Origin: an uncultured Clostridia bacterium
GTDB lineage: Bacteria; Bacillota; Clostridia; TANB77; CAG-508
Assembly (NCBI GenBank): GCA_947581805.1
Contig: CANPVM010000006.1
Location: forward strand, 19,803-83,802
Reading direction: 5' to 3'
DNA: 64,000 bases
The notes beneath the pieces were generated by a model. The model saw nothing but the letters and a program-made list of their open reading frames with translations. It searched no databases and was not told where the DNA came from. A program made the translations under genes and the position numbers. Within the stretch, counting starts at the first letter, position 1; each line of letters starts with the position of its first letter. This document shows, in pieces, positions 27,046-36,392 of this stretch.

Positions 27046-29379
27046 TTACCTCCTTGAAAACTTCTTTTCGATATCTGTTTTTGTCATTCGAATTGCTGTT
27101 GGTCTACCATGTGGACAAGTAAATGGATTTGGTAATGTTAATAATTTATCCATTAAGCTCTCTACTTCTTCCTTCGTTAATGCCATATTAGCTTTTACTG
27201 CTGCTTTGCATGCTATGGTAGCAATAAATTTTTCTTCTATTTCTTGCTTTGCTGTTCTTGCTACTGTATTAATTTCATCTAATGTCTCTAAAAATAATTC
27301 CTTTGTGTCTAATTCTAAACAAATATTAGGCACACCTGTTAATTTGATGGTATTTTCTCCAAATTCTTCTAAGATAAATCCTGCTTTTTCAAACATTTGC
27401 ATATTTTCTTTTGCAATATCCATCTCTTTGTGTGTTAATGTGATAATATCTGGCAATAACATTAATTGTGAGTCTTTGCCATCTTCTTTATAATAATTTT
27501 CTTTTACCTTTTCATACATAATTCTTTCATGTGCTGCATGTTGGTCAATAATGTATAATTCTTTATCGATTTCTATCATAATATAGGTTGAAAATGCAAT
27601 TCCTATAAATTTATAAGCAGGAATTTCTTCTTGTTTTGCAAAAATGGATAAGTTTTCTCCTGTTACCATTTCTGCATCTGGTATTTTGTATTCTTCTGGT
27701 TCTTCTTTGACTACTGCTTCTGCTATAGGTGCTTTTCCAAAAACAGAAGTATACATTTCTTCAAATTGCTTTTTTGGTTCTTCTTGTTTTGCTTTTTCTA
27801 CTACTTGTTTGATGTCCATCACTTGTGTTTCTTGCTCTTCTGCCATTTGAGCAATTTGCTGTTTCATTTCTTCTGTTATTACTTTTGTCTCTTCCATTTG
27901 CTCTGATGGTATTTCCATTTTGATTGTATTTTCCTTTGCCTCTTCTAATGGTTGTATTGGTTCATTTTCTTCATTTGTTTCTGGTATTTGTACTGTTTCT
28001 GTTTCCTCTTTTTCTTGTACTAATGTTGGCATTTCTTCTTGTTGTTCTTCTACCGGTAGATTATTTTCCTTTTCTTCCTGTGAAGTAGGATTGTTTCTTT
28101 GCTCGTTTGATAAAATTTCTTTTATTCCTGTAGTTTTTTTATACTCTTCTACTGTTTTTTTCATTTCTGCCATTTTTCCCATAATGTTATTAAAATTATG
28201 GGTATATTCTTCTTTGGTTGGAATACTTACTTTTCTTGTTTGATATAATTGTTCTATAATAGTTGGTTCTTCTGGTGTTTCTTCTTTTTTTGGCATTATT
28301 TTTTGAAATAAACTTTTTGGTGCGTCTTGTTTTTCCTCTATATCTTGTTTATTTTCCATATAATGTTCTTTTTCTTGGTTTGCTACTAAATCATTTTTTA
28401 ATAAAGTATCTTTAATGGCATGATAAACTGCTTTGAATACTTTTGACTCATCTTCAAAACGTACTTCTAATTTTGCAGGATGAACATTAACATCGACTTT
28501 TTGAGGATTCATTTCTATGTTTAGTACCACAAAACCAAATTTACCGATAGTAATCATTCCTTTAAAAGCTTGTTCTGCACTACTAGATAATGTTTTATCT
28601 TTAATATATCTTTGATTTACAAAAAATAATTGATTTGCTCGGTTAGAGCGAGAAATTGATGGTCTACCAATCACTCCTGTTATTTTTATATCTTCGTATT
28701 CATAATCAACATCTAGTACATTTTCTGCAATTTCTTTTCCATAAATACCATAAATAACACTTTTTCTATCTCCATTTCCAGATGTTTGAATGATGGTTTT
28801 ACCAGAACTGATTAACTTAATTGCTATTTCTGGATGGATTAATGCAATTCTTGTGATAATATCTTCAATATATCCTGCTTCTGTAAAATCTTTTTTCAAG
28901 AATTTATAGCGGACTGGCGTATTATAGAATAAATTTTCTACTGTAATAGTGGTTCCATTTGGGCAGCCGGCTTCTTGGTTTTGAAGTATTTTTCCACCTT
29001 CTACTATTACTTCATATCCTGTTTCATTATCCATGGTTTTGGATTTCATAGATACTTTTGCAATTGCTGCAATACTAGCTAATGCCTCTCCTCTGAACCC
29101 CATTGATTTTACATTTTCTAAATCTTCTGCTACACGTATTTTACTTGTTGCATGACGTTCAAAAGCAATTTCCATATCGTCTGGCATAATTCCTTTTCCA
29201 TTATCCGTTACTCGAATATAAGAAATTCCTCCATTTTTAATTTCTACATTTATGTTGCTAGAACCTGCATCAATGGCATTTTCTACTAATTCTTTTACAA
29301 CTGATGCTGGTCTTTCAATTACTTCTCCTGCTGCAATTTTGTTAATGGTTAAATCATCTAATAATACAATATTTCCCAC
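27046..29379 (-). CDS. mutL: DNA mismatch repair protein MutL
   Basis: 777 residues, longer than most MutL owing to a Glu/Gln-rich linker (about 345-570). The N-terminal GHKL ATPase has ELVENAIDAGSSN, DNGKGI, RGEALASIAA and GTTITVENLFYNTPVR; the C-terminal domain carries the endonuclease motif DQHAAHERIMYE and the CPHGRPT zinc-site segment, so it is the nicking type. No mutS lies in the window. First gene of the mutL-miaA-sepF-divIVA run. Confidence 0.97.
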   Translation of the reverse strand: MGNIVLLDDLTINKIAAGEVIERPASVVKELVENAIDAGSSNINVEIKNGGISYIRVTDNGKGIMPDDMEIAFERHATSKIRVAEDLENVKSMGFRGEALASIAAIAKVSMKSKTMDNETGYEVIVEGGKILQNQEAGCPNGTTITVENLFYNTPVRYKFLKKDFTEAGYIEDIITRIALIHPEIAIKLISSGKTIIQTSGNGDRKSVIYGIYGKEIAENVLDVDYEYEDIKITGVIGRPSISRSNRANQLFFVNQRYIKDKTLSSSAEQAFKGMITIGKFGFVVLNIEMNPQKVDVNVHPAKLEVRFEDESKVFKAVYHAIKDTLLKNDLVANQEKEHYMENKQDIEEKQDAPKSLFQKIMPKKEETPEEPTIIEQLYQTRKVSIPTKEEYTHNFNNIMGKMAEMKKTVEEYKKTTGIKEILSNEQRNNPTSQEEKENNLPVEEQQEEMPTLVQEKEETETVQIPETNEENEPIQPLEEAKENTIKMEIPSEQMEETKVITEEMKQQIAQMAEEQETQVMDIKQVVEKAKQEEPKKQFEEMYTSVFGKAPIAEAVVKEEPEEYKIPDAEMVTGENLSIFAKQEEIPAYKFIGIAFSTYIMIEIDKELYIIDQHAAHERIMYEKVKENYYKEDGKDSQLMLLPDIITLTHKEMDIAKENMQMFEKAGFILEEFGENTIKLTGVPNICLELDTKELFLETLDEINTVARTAKQEIEEKFIATIACKAAVKANMALTKEEVESLMDKLLTLPNPFTCPHGRPTAIRMTKTDIEKKFSRR

Positions 29380-29616
29380 GTTATTTCCTCCGTTTTTATA
29401 TTCTATTTTTTAGAATTATATCATTAATTGTTTTATTTTGTATAGTTTTTTCTTTATTTTTTTCTATCTTTTTATTTTGTTTCTTTTTACCTTTATTTCC
29501 AAATAGTTTTCCTATCGTTTGTTCATATAATTGTAACACTTTTTTTGTTTTCGAATAGTATATACCATACGAAAGAGAAAAGAAATAAGAAAATTTTGTA
29601 TAGGAGGTACTCGTCA

Positions 29617-29727
29617 ATGGGAAATTGCTCATGTAACAGTGAAATTCTTTGGTTCATTATCCTATTCTTACTACTTTTCTGTGGCTATTCTAATAACAAC
29701 TGTGGATGCAACAATGGATGTTGCTAA
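29617..29727 (+). CDS. Cys-rich mini membrane protein, 36 residues
   Basis: Begins at the ATG at 29617 with a perfect AGGAGG nine bases upstream. Layout: Cys-containing head (GNCSCNSE), one membrane helix (ILWFIILFLLLFCGY), then an Asn/Gly/Cys tail ending NNGCC. It pairs with the next gene, which has the same plan. It resembles in size the small single-helix proteins of spore coats, but no sequence family is recognised. Confidence 0.75.
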   Translation: MGNCSCNSEILWFIILFLLLFCGYSNNNCGCNNGCC

Positions 29728-29782
29728 TTTCTCCTAAACATACAGAAAAGTTCAAAGTATACTTTGAAAGGAGGGACATATT

Positions 29783-29917
29783 ATGCCAGAAAACAGAGGT
29801 TGTGGATGCGGATGCAATGGTTTTGGTTTCGGCGGAGACTGCATTTGGATTATTATTGTTTTAATATTAATTTTCTGTTGTTGTGGAAACAACAATAATG
29901 GATGCGGATGTTGCTAA
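29783..29917 (+). CDS. Cys-rich mini membrane protein, 44 residues
   Basis: Begins at the ATG at 29783, after AAAGGAGGG. Layout: CGCGCNGFGFGGDC head, membrane helix (IWIIIVLILIFCCC), then GNNNNGCGCC tail. Ten cysteines in 44 residues, several flanking the helix on both sides. Tandem with the 36-residue gene, 55 bases apart. Possible metal binding, disulfide cross-linking or lipid modification; not determinable from sequence. Confidence 0.75.
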   Translation: MPENRGCGCGCNGFGFGGDCIWIIIVLILIFCCCGNNNNGCGCC

Positions 29918-29937
29918 TAAACATACCATAGTTTAAG

Positions 29938-30006
29938 AAAGCCAGGATTTTGTGCAAATAAGTGATTGACACTTTGTTTAAATTTGCATCAAAATCTTGG
30001 CTTTTC
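29938..30006 (+). terminator. Large terminator after the mini-protein pair
   Basis: AAAGCCAGGATTTTG plus GCAAAT pair with ATTTGC, CAAAATC and TGGCTTT with small bulges; the stem spans about 22 bp and is followed by a T-rich stretch. It can also end the convergent flavoprotein transcript. Confidence 0.85.
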
Positions 30007-30081
30007 TATTTTTTGTTTCTGTTTTTTATTTAAGTTTCTTTTTATTCACTTTTATTTTATTAATTATTTACTTTTTTGTTT

Positions 30082-31405
30082 TTAATTATTTCCTGCTACA
30101 TAGCCTGTAGAATAAGCAATTTGTAAATTAAACCCGCCTGTGTATGCATCTACATCTAAAATTTCTCCTGCAAAATATAAACCATCTATTAATTTAGATT
30201 CCATTGTTTTAGGGTTTACTTCTTTAATGGAAATTCCTCCTGCTGTAATAATAGCTTCTTCAATAGGTCTAAAATCAACAATTGTAATAGGAAATTCTTT
30301 GATTATTTTTACTAATTTTGTTCTTTCTTCTTTGGTAATAGAATTTACTTGTTTTGTTTCTTTAATTTGCGTTAGTTTTAAAATTGGTAAAATCATTTTT
30401 TGTGGCAATAATTCTTGCAATCCATTTCGGATTTCTTTGTTTTTAAATTTTTCAAAATCTCGCTGTATTCTGGCATCTAGCTTTTCTAGTGATAATGCAG
30501 GTTTTAAATCAATCTTTAAAACAATGTTGCTTTCTTTCATTTCTTCTTTTATATTAGGGTAGCGTAATAAATGAGCTGAACTGCTTAAAATGGTAGGTCC
30601 AGAAACGCCGAAATGAGTAAAGAGCATTTCTCCAAAATCTTCGTAAATAATTTTCTTTTTTTGTATGTCTTCTAACTTAATTGCTACATTTTTTAAACTT
30701 AACCCTTGCATTTCTTTGCACAATGTAAGTGATGTTTCATTTGCAACTAAAGGAACTAACGAAGGCTTTATAGAAGTAATTGTGTGACCTAATTTTTGTG
30801 CCATATAATAGCCATCTCCTGTAGAGCCAGTATTAGGGTAACTTTTTCCGCCTGTTGCAAGCACTATTTTATCTGCTTTTTGTATTTGCCCATTGGCAAG
30901 TAGAACACCTTCTACTTGTTTTCTTTCTAATTTTTCTCTATCTTTCGAATTTTCTTTTTTGGGTGCTTCTTGTGCATTTGGTTCATTGCTTTTTCTTGTA
31001 AGAATTTCTTTTACCTCTGCATTGGTTTTTATTTTTACTTTTTGCTTTTTTAATTCTCTTTTAAAAGCTTCTAGTACATCCATAGATTTATCACTTACAG
31101 GGAAAATACGATTTCCTCTTTCTTCTTTTACCTCTACCCCTTGCTCTTTTAAAAATTGAATAATATCTTGATTTGTATAGTTTTGAAATGCGCTATATAA
31201 AAATCTTCCATTGCCAGGAATATTAGCAATGAAGTCTTCTATTGGAAGAGAAGAAGTAATATTGCATCTACCTTTTCCTGTAATTAACAATTTTCTTCCT
31301 AAAGATTCCTTTTTTTCTAATAAGGTTACTTCATTTCCTTGTTTTGCGGCTTGAATGGCAGCCATCATACCTGCCGGGCCTCCGCCCAATAACTATTACT
31401 TGCAT
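30082..31405 (-). CDS. FAD-dependent oxidoreductase (YhiN/HI0933-like), +1 frame break at CGGA
   Basis: The ATG at 31405 starts MQVIVIG, the first strand and turn of a dinucleotide-binding fold; codon 8 is CGG (31382-31384) followed by AGG. Moving +1 gives GGGPAGMMAAIQAAKQG, the complete GxGxxG motif, and an open frame of about 440 residues with ATGGKSYPNTGSTGDGY and the C-terminal DAYTGGFNLQIAYSTG typical of the HI0933 family. Zero frame would stop soon after. The start has a TAG directly in front and no clear ribosome site. Same C-before-GGA break as dapF, ftsE and yvcK. The substrate of this family is not established. Confidence 0.82.
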
Positions 31406-31543
31406 CTATTTTGAACGTATAATCTAAATTTTATTATACGAATTTCTCCTTTCTTTTTTATATTTCTTTATATTTTGTGGTAGTTCTATGTTTTCTGTTA
31501 CTTTATACTTTTCTTGTTTTGATGTTTTATAATCTTTTATTTT

Positions 31544-32293
31544 TTATTTAGTATTTTTCGTATTATTATGCATTAACCAATCTTTTATAATAGAAAGAAC
31601 AAATTCTTGTCCTATTTTTCCAACTGTTTTATCATAATTTTCTTCTAATAATGCATTGTCTGATAAAATACGAATACCCAACACTGGAATTTGAAATTGG
31701 CTTGCTATTTGGTAAACAGCTACTGTTTCCATATCTTCACATATTACGTTATATTTTTCAGAAAGCCAAAGCAGTCTATCTTTTTCTGCATTCCATACAT
31801 CACCACTACCAATTCTTCCTTTTACATAGTTTATTTTTTGCTCTCTTGCTGTTTCTATTGCTAACTGTAATAGGTTTTTGTTTGCTTCCAATACTACTAA
31901 TTCATCTATGCCTTCTTTGAAAGTTTTTAAATCCCATGTAAATGGATTACTTCCTTCTTTTTCCTCTTTATATGGTGTTTGATACGAGTTGATGTTAATG
32001 CAAGACTCACCTAAAACAATATCTCCCTTATGTACATTTTTTGTAATTCCACCTGCTACCCCTTGGTTAATTATCATGCAAGGTGAAAAATGTAAAATAC
32101 CAAGAAGCGTTGCTGCTGTCACTTGAATTAACCCTACTTTTGTTTTTGATAAAATAATCGGATAGTTTTCTATTTTTCCTTGGTAGAAGGTGTAACCATA
32201 TAAATTTTTTTCTTCTATATTTTGCATATTTTGTTTTAGAGTTGCAATTTCATCTTCCATTGCCCCTTGTATTAAAATTGGCTTTTGTTCCAT
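31544..32293 (-). CDS. mtnN: 5'-methylthioadenosine/S-adenosylhomocysteine nucleosidase
   Basis: 249 residues. Cleaves MTA and SAH to recycle methionine and adenine. The fold is that of nucleoside phosphorylases: NQGVAGGITKNVHKGDIVLGE, then a C-terminal VICEDMETVAVYQIASQF with the specificity-determining ExE, and GIRILSDNA with the catalytic Asp. Located between the flavoprotein and ynbB on the same strand. Start preceded by AGAAAGG. Confidence 0.9.
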   Translation of the reverse strand: MEQKPILIQGAMEDEIATLKQNMQNIEEKNLYGYTFYQGKIENYPIILSKTKVGLIQVTAATLLGILHFSPCMIINQGVAGGITKNVHKGDIVLGESCININSYQTPYKEEKEGSNPFTWDLKTFKEGIDELVVLEANKNLLQLAIETAREQKINYVKGRIGSGDVWNAEKDRLLWLSEKYNVICEDMETVAVYQIASQFQIPVLGIRILSDNALLEENYDKTVGKIGQEFVLSIIKDWLMHNNTKNTK

Positions 32294-32388
32294 TTTTTAA
32301 TTTCCTTTCTGCTGGCTAATTTTTTATAGCACATTTTTTATGCATTTAAGTTATTTTGCGAATTAAAATTTTACTAGAAATTATCTTT

Positions 32389-33633
32389 TTATATTATGTT
32401 TTGAATAGCTTTAAGCACACCTAATTTTCCATATTCGTAAGTTAAACCGCCTTGCATAAAAGCAATGTAAGGTGGCCTAATTGGACCATCACAAGAAAGC
32501 TCAATAGAAGAACCTTGTGTGAAAGCACCTGCTGCCATAATAACTTGGTCGCTATAGCCTGGCATATCCCATGGCATAGGAATAGAATTTGAATCAATTG
32601 GTGAACCCATTTGAATTCCTTGACAATATTTAATTAGTTTTTCTTTATCTTCAAAGCAAATAGTTTGTACAATATCGGCTCTTGGTGCATCAAATTTAGG
32701 TTCTACTTTGTAGCCTAATTCTTCTAACATTTTACTTGCAAAGACAGCAGTTTTTAGACTAGAAGCTACAACACTTGGCGCCATAAATAGTCCTTGTAAA
32801 ATATATTTATTGATTCCTAAGGTTGGACCTACTTCTTTGCCTTCACCTGGAGCTGTTAATCTTTCGGCAACTAACTGGATTAGCTCTTTTTTGCCTGCCA
32901 CATAGGCTCCATTTGGTGCTAAGCCACCACCTAAATTTTTAATAAGTGAACCTACGATAATATCTGCTCCTACTTCTAGTGGCTCTTTCTCTGTTACAAA
33001 TTCGCAATAGCAATTATCAATCATAATTATAACTTCTTTATTGATGTTTTTTATGAAGGAAATAACTTTTTGTAATTGTTCCATTGTAATACTCTTTCTT
33101 ACAGAATAGCCTTTGGAACGTTGTATTTCAATTACTTTTACTTTTCCTTGTTTTAACCTTTGTTCTATTTTTGAATAATCAAATTCATTTTCTACTAAAT
33201 CAATTTGTTCAAAATGAATACCATAAGATTTCAAAGAACTTGCATTTTCTCTTATGCCAATGACTTCATCTAAGGTATCATAAGGCTTTCCTGTAATGCT
33301 AAGTAGAGTGTCATTTGGTCTTAGCAAAGCAAAAAGAGTTACAGTTAGTGCATGCGTTCCAGAAATGAACTGCCCTCTTACTAAACTATCTTCTGCTTTT
33401 AAAACTTCACTAAATACCTTTTCAATAGTATCTCTACCAATATCTCCATAACCATATCCAGTTGTACTTCCAAAGTGCATTTCTGCAATTTCATTTTTTT
33501 GAAAAGCTTGTAATACTTTCAAACTATTTTTAGTGCAATTTTCTTCAATTTGCTTAAAAATAGGCTCTATTTCATTTTCTACTTTTTTTTCCAAATCTTC
33601 TAATTCTTTTTTTATTCCAAATTCTTGTAACAT
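32389..33633 (-). CDS. ynbB: PLP enzyme of the YnbB/methionine gamma-lyase-like family
   Basis: 414 residues from the ATG at 33633 (AGAGGAAT upstream; a longer frame to 33711 has no site). Features: FGSTTGYGYGDIGRD, RGQFISGTHAL, and the PLP lysine in IVGSLIKNLGGGLAPNGAY (near residue 240). The family often sits next to hfq/miaA and is annotated as an aluminum-resistance or methionine gamma-lyase-like protein; the reaction is not settled. Confidence 0.88.
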   Translation of the reverse strand: MLQEFGIKKELEDLEKKVENEIEPIFKQIEENCTKNSLKVLQAFQKNEIAEMHFGSTTGYGYGDIGRDTIEKVFSEVLKAEDSLVRGQFISGTHALTVTLFALLRPNDTLLSITGKPYDTLDEVIGIRENASSLKSYGIHFEQIDLVENEFDYSKIEQRLKQGKVKVIEIQRSKGYSVRKSITMEQLQKVISFIKNINKEVIIMIDNCYCEFVTEKEPLEVGADIIVGSLIKNLGGGLAPNGAYVAGKKELIQLVAERLTAPGEGKEVGPTLGINKYILQGLFMAPSVVASSLKTAVFASKMLEELGYKVEPKFDAPRADIVQTICFEDKEKLIKYCQGIQMGSPIDSNSIPMPWDMPGYSDQVIMAAGAFTQGSSIELSCDGPIRPPYIAFMQGGLTYEYGKLGVLKAIQNII

Positions 33634-33796
33634 TTTTATTCCTCTTCTCTTTTCTATTTGTTTTTTTACTTTTAATTGCTTTTTCTTTACTTTTCTATTA
33701 TAGCATAGCATTTTATAACATTCAAGAAATTTCCTCTTGCGCTTTTTTTATTTGTATGGTAGGATAAAGATAGTAGTTTAAAGGATGGTGTTTGGT

Positions 33797-33940
33797 ATGG
33801 AAAAAGAGTCTAAAAAAATTGAAATTGTTTCTGGTAATGGAAAAGATTTAAATATTTCCCCTGTGTATGACCATATTGATATAGAAAAACCAAAAGAAGA
33901 TAAGGAAAAGAAAAAAATTATTATTCCAGAAAATAAATAA
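33797..33940 (+). CDS. Small 47-residue charged protein
   Basis: ATG at 33797 with AAAGGATGG upstream. The sequence has a conserved-looking core VSGNGKDLNISPVYDHI, then a Lys/Glu-rich tail. Too short for most gene finders. Transcribed divergently from ynbB and closed by a clean terminator. No function known. Confidence 0.75.
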   Translation: MEKESKKIEIVSGNGKDLNISPVYDHIDIEKPKEDKEKKKIIIPENK

Positions 33941-33952
33941 CAAATAGATAAC

Positions 33953-33977
33953 AAAAAAACCGCTATAGCGGTTTTTT
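33953..33977 (+). terminator. Terminator, possibly bidirectional
   Basis: AAAAAACCGCT pairs with AGCGGTTTTTT with a 2-base loop; T tracts on both strands, so it also suits the convergent ssb gene. Confidence 0.9.
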
Positions 33978-34016
33978 TATTTACTTTTAATCATATTTTT
34001 TAATTTTTATTTTTAC

Positions 34017-34721
34017 TTAGATTGCTTCTTGTTCTTGGTTTCCTTCTATGATTTCTTCTTCTTTTTTATTTTCTGCTTGGTCCATTACTTCTAGACTTGC
34101 TACAGATACTTCGTAAGCAATTTTCATTTCAGAAGTACCATCTTCATATTTCTTTTCATATTGTCTAGATTGAACTCTACCTACAATTCTAACTTCTGTT
34201 CCTACTGGAATGTTCTCACAGAATCTTGCATTTCTACCCCAAGCAATACATGGAATATAATCGGATTTATTATAAGCTCTGTTTACAGCAAGTAACACAT
34301 CGGCAATTTCTCTTCCAAATGGTGTTTTACGATAGATTGGTTTTTTACAAATGAAACCATCTAAAATAACTTCATTTGATGTGTTTTCCTTGGTTGGCTT
34401 GAATTCTTCTTCTTGATTTTCTGCAAATTTGATTTCTTTTGCAAAAACGGTTAAAACTAATCTGTTTCTTTCATTTTCAAAACTATTGTAAGAGCGGAAT
34501 TGCCCTTCAATAACAATATTTTTTCCAATTGCTAAATCTTCCTCTAATAATAGCCTTTCTGAAATAGTAATAGGAATGTTGTCTGCATTTCCACTTAAAC
34601 GTGGTACACTTAAATCAAATATGTAAAATTTTTCTCCATAAATTTCGTGACTAAATCTTTTTTCGCTTGTTACTTTTCCAACTAATACTAATTGGTTATT
34701 CTCTGAATAGTTTGTATTCAA
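34017..34721 (-). CDS. ssb: Single-stranded DNA-binding protein with two OB folds
   Basis: 234 residues holding two SSB-like OB domains in tandem: residues about 9-100 (LVLVGKVTSEKRFSH, FYIFDLSVPRLSG) and about 116-215 (VILDGFICKKPIYRKTPFG, ADVLLAVNRAYNKSDYIPCIAWG). Only the second has the usual PxxRxTxxG-like strand and CIAWGRNA of classic SSB. The C-terminus ends EGNQEQEAI without the DDDIPF-like tip. Such tandem proteins occur in some Clostridia; may be a second, specialised SSB. Confidence 0.85.
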   Translation of the reverse strand: MNTNYSENNQLVLVGKVTSEKRFSHEIYGEKFYIFDLSVPRLSGNADNIPITISERLLLEEDLAIGKNIVIEGQFRSYNSFENERNRLVLTVFAKEIKFAENQEEEFKPTKENTSNEVILDGFICKKPIYRKTPFGREIADVLLAVNRAYNKSDYIPCIAWGRNARFCENIPVGTEVRIVGRVQSRQYEKKYEDGTSEMKIAYEVSVASLEVMDQAENKKEEEIIEGNQEQEAI

Positions 34722-35018
34722 TTTCTTTTCCTCCCCTTATTTGTTTGTCTATTGTATTTTATTCTTTTAGTTTATCTTTTAGAATGTTTTTTACAAATTC
34801 TATTATACTACCTTTTTTTGGATTTGTCTACATAAAAAGTTAAATTTTCCAAAATTTATTTAATTTTTTGTTAATTTTAACCTGCTTTAGGCGATTACTT
34901 TTATATTATTTTTTTAATTATTTTTATTTCTTATATTACTTTCATAAGATTTTGATTTTATTTTTATATTGCTTTTACCATATTTTGATTGTATTTTATA
35001 TTGTTTTAAGCTGATTTT
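34722..35018. other. AT-rich spacer without a gene
   Basis: About 297 bases, over 80 percent A+T, with long T-rich runs and near-repeats of TTTTATATTG. No frame, tRNA or strong hairpin is visible. It must hold the promoter of the ssb gene; nothing else can be supported. Confidence 0.6.
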
Positions 35019-35498
35019 TTATTGTATTTTTCCATAAAGCAGTAAACAACTTGCTACTGCCATAGTGCAATTCACATTTTCACAAAGTGGTATTTTTATT
35101 TCTTGTGGCTCTACTACCTTTCCCTTTTTATCTTCAATTGCTCGTTGAATGCAAAGTAGTATTTCCTCTTCTTCTACTGAAGAGGCGGTAATTGTTGCTT
35201 TAGAATTAAAGCCATAAGTAATAACGGTCGCTTTCACATTTTCTAACAAGTCTAGATTTTTTTCTAAATCGGAATTGATGATGAGATATGGTGTATTTTC
35301 TAACATTTTCTTTAACATTTCTGGGTATTTAAACTCTCTTGCTAAAAGGATTGTTTCAAATTTGATATTTTTCACATTTTCAATGCTTTTTTCTTTTAAA
35401 AATAGAACTGAACTTTCTCTTAATTTTAGCTTTTCTAACAGACTTCTTCTAATGCAGTTTTCTACGTTCTCCTCACTTACAATACCGATAAATGACAT
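35019..35498 (-). CDS. Unknown 159-residue protein
   Basis: A soluble alpha/beta-looking protein. A Mur-ligase-like segment VITYGFNSKATITASS lies near residues 91-106, with NCTMAVASCLLLYGK at the C-terminus; this resembles a partial Mur-ligase central fold without its P-loop. Located after the deacetylase gene on the same strand with 54 bases between. Function unknown; it might be a remnant or a binding-only module. Confidence 0.75.
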   Translation of the reverse strand: MSFIGIVSEENVENCIRRSLLEKLKLRESSVLFLKEKSIENVKNIKFETILLAREFKYPEMLKKMLENTPYLIINSDLEKNLDLLENVKATVITYGFNSKATITASSVEEEEILLCIQRAIEDKKGKVVEPQEIKIPLCENVNCTMAVASCLLLYGKIQ

Positions 35499-35552
35499 TT
35501 TATTTTTCTCCTTTAAATGAATTTATTGCTAGTATTTCCAAAATAAAAGGAG

Positions 35553-36332
35553 TTATTCATTGGTTTTTGTTTGCTGTCTTTGCACGCCATTTACATCAAT
35601 ATAATAGTTATTTTGATAAATTAAATCTGATACAGTTACAATTTGAAAACCTTTTTGCTCTATGTTAGAAAGTAACATATCCAGGCTATCTGCAGTATGC
35701 TTTGTTCCGCTATGGCTTAAAATAATGCTTCCTGCTTCTAATTTGCCTTCTATTCTTTTCCACATTTCTTCCCCTGTTAAACCACTATAATCTAGCGTAT
35801 CTAAATTCCATTGAATTGCTGTATGATTTTCTGATTTTGCAGATTTTATGACTGTATCGTTATATTCACCATAAGGTCCTCTATATAGCGTTGTTTGCTT
35901 TCCTGTAATTTGCTCTATTTTTTTGCTACATGCTTCAATTTCTTCCCTATTTTTTTCTAAAGATAAATTGTTAACATGTGGGTGTGTATTGGAATGATTT
36001 CCTATTTCGTGTCCCGCTTCTGCTATCTTTTTAACAGCTTCTGGATATTTCGTTGCAAAATCTCCTACAACAAAAAAAGTGATGTGAGTATTATGCTTTT
36101 TTAATGTTTCTAAAATACTATCAATATCATCTGCCTCCCATGCACAATTCATGGTAAATGCTACCTTTTTTTCTTGTGTTGCTACACTATAAATTGGTAG
36201 TTCTTTAGTAGCTGCTACAGTTTGCACTGTTTGTTCTTGCATCATGAAAAATGCCATAACAAATAGTAAAAGTACAGTTCCTAGTGAAATGAGATATGAA
36301 TTTATTTTTTCTTTATTAAATACAATGAACAT
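35553..36332 (-). CDS. NodB-type polysaccharide deacetylase with altered first motif
   Basis: 259 residues: membrane anchor (about 11-30) and an extracellular NodB domain. HSNTHPH (the metal-binding H-x-x-x-H), RGPYGEYN and the late ILSHSG motif are present, but the usual TFDDG with the catalytic Asp is replaced by FTMNCAWEADD, where Asn takes the first Asp position. This is like YlxY-type proteins, so activity is uncertain. The ribosome site AGGAGG lies in the 3' arm of the terminator-like hairpin just upstream. Confidence 0.85.
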   Translation of the reverse strand: MFIVFNKEKINSYLISLGTVLLLFVMAFFMMQEQTVQTVAATKELPIYSVATQEKKVAFTMNCAWEADDIDSILETLKKHNTHITFFVVGDFATKYPEAVKKIAEAGHEIGNHSNTHPHVNNLSLEKNREEIEACSKKIEQITGKQTTLYRGPYGEYNDTVIKSAKSENHTAIQWNLDTLDYSGLTGEEMWKRIEGKLEAGSIILSHSGTKHTADSLDMLLSNIEQKGFQIVTVSDLIYQNNYYIDVNGVQRQQTKTNE

Positions 36333-36335
36333 AAG

Positions 36336-36382
36336 AAAAAACCTCCTACTATAAGCAATTTTATGCTTATGGTAGAAGGTTT
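36336..36382 (-). terminator. Terminator whose stem covers the deacetylase ribosome site
   Basis: AAACCTCCTACTATAAGCA pairs with TGCTTATGGTAGAAGGTTT with two mismatches, and six T residues follow on the minus strand. The 3' arm contains AGGAGG (36342-36347), the only ribosome site for the gene that starts at 36332. Read-through transcripts would therefore fold over their own start site. Confidence 0.75.
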
Positions 36383-36392
36383 ATGCTTAATT

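Noticed and set aside
29396..29632. A 78-codon minus-strand frame between mutL and the mini proteins
   Set aside because: No ribosome site, low-complexity Lys/Asn composition, and it overlaps the start of the well-supported 36-residue plus-strand gene.
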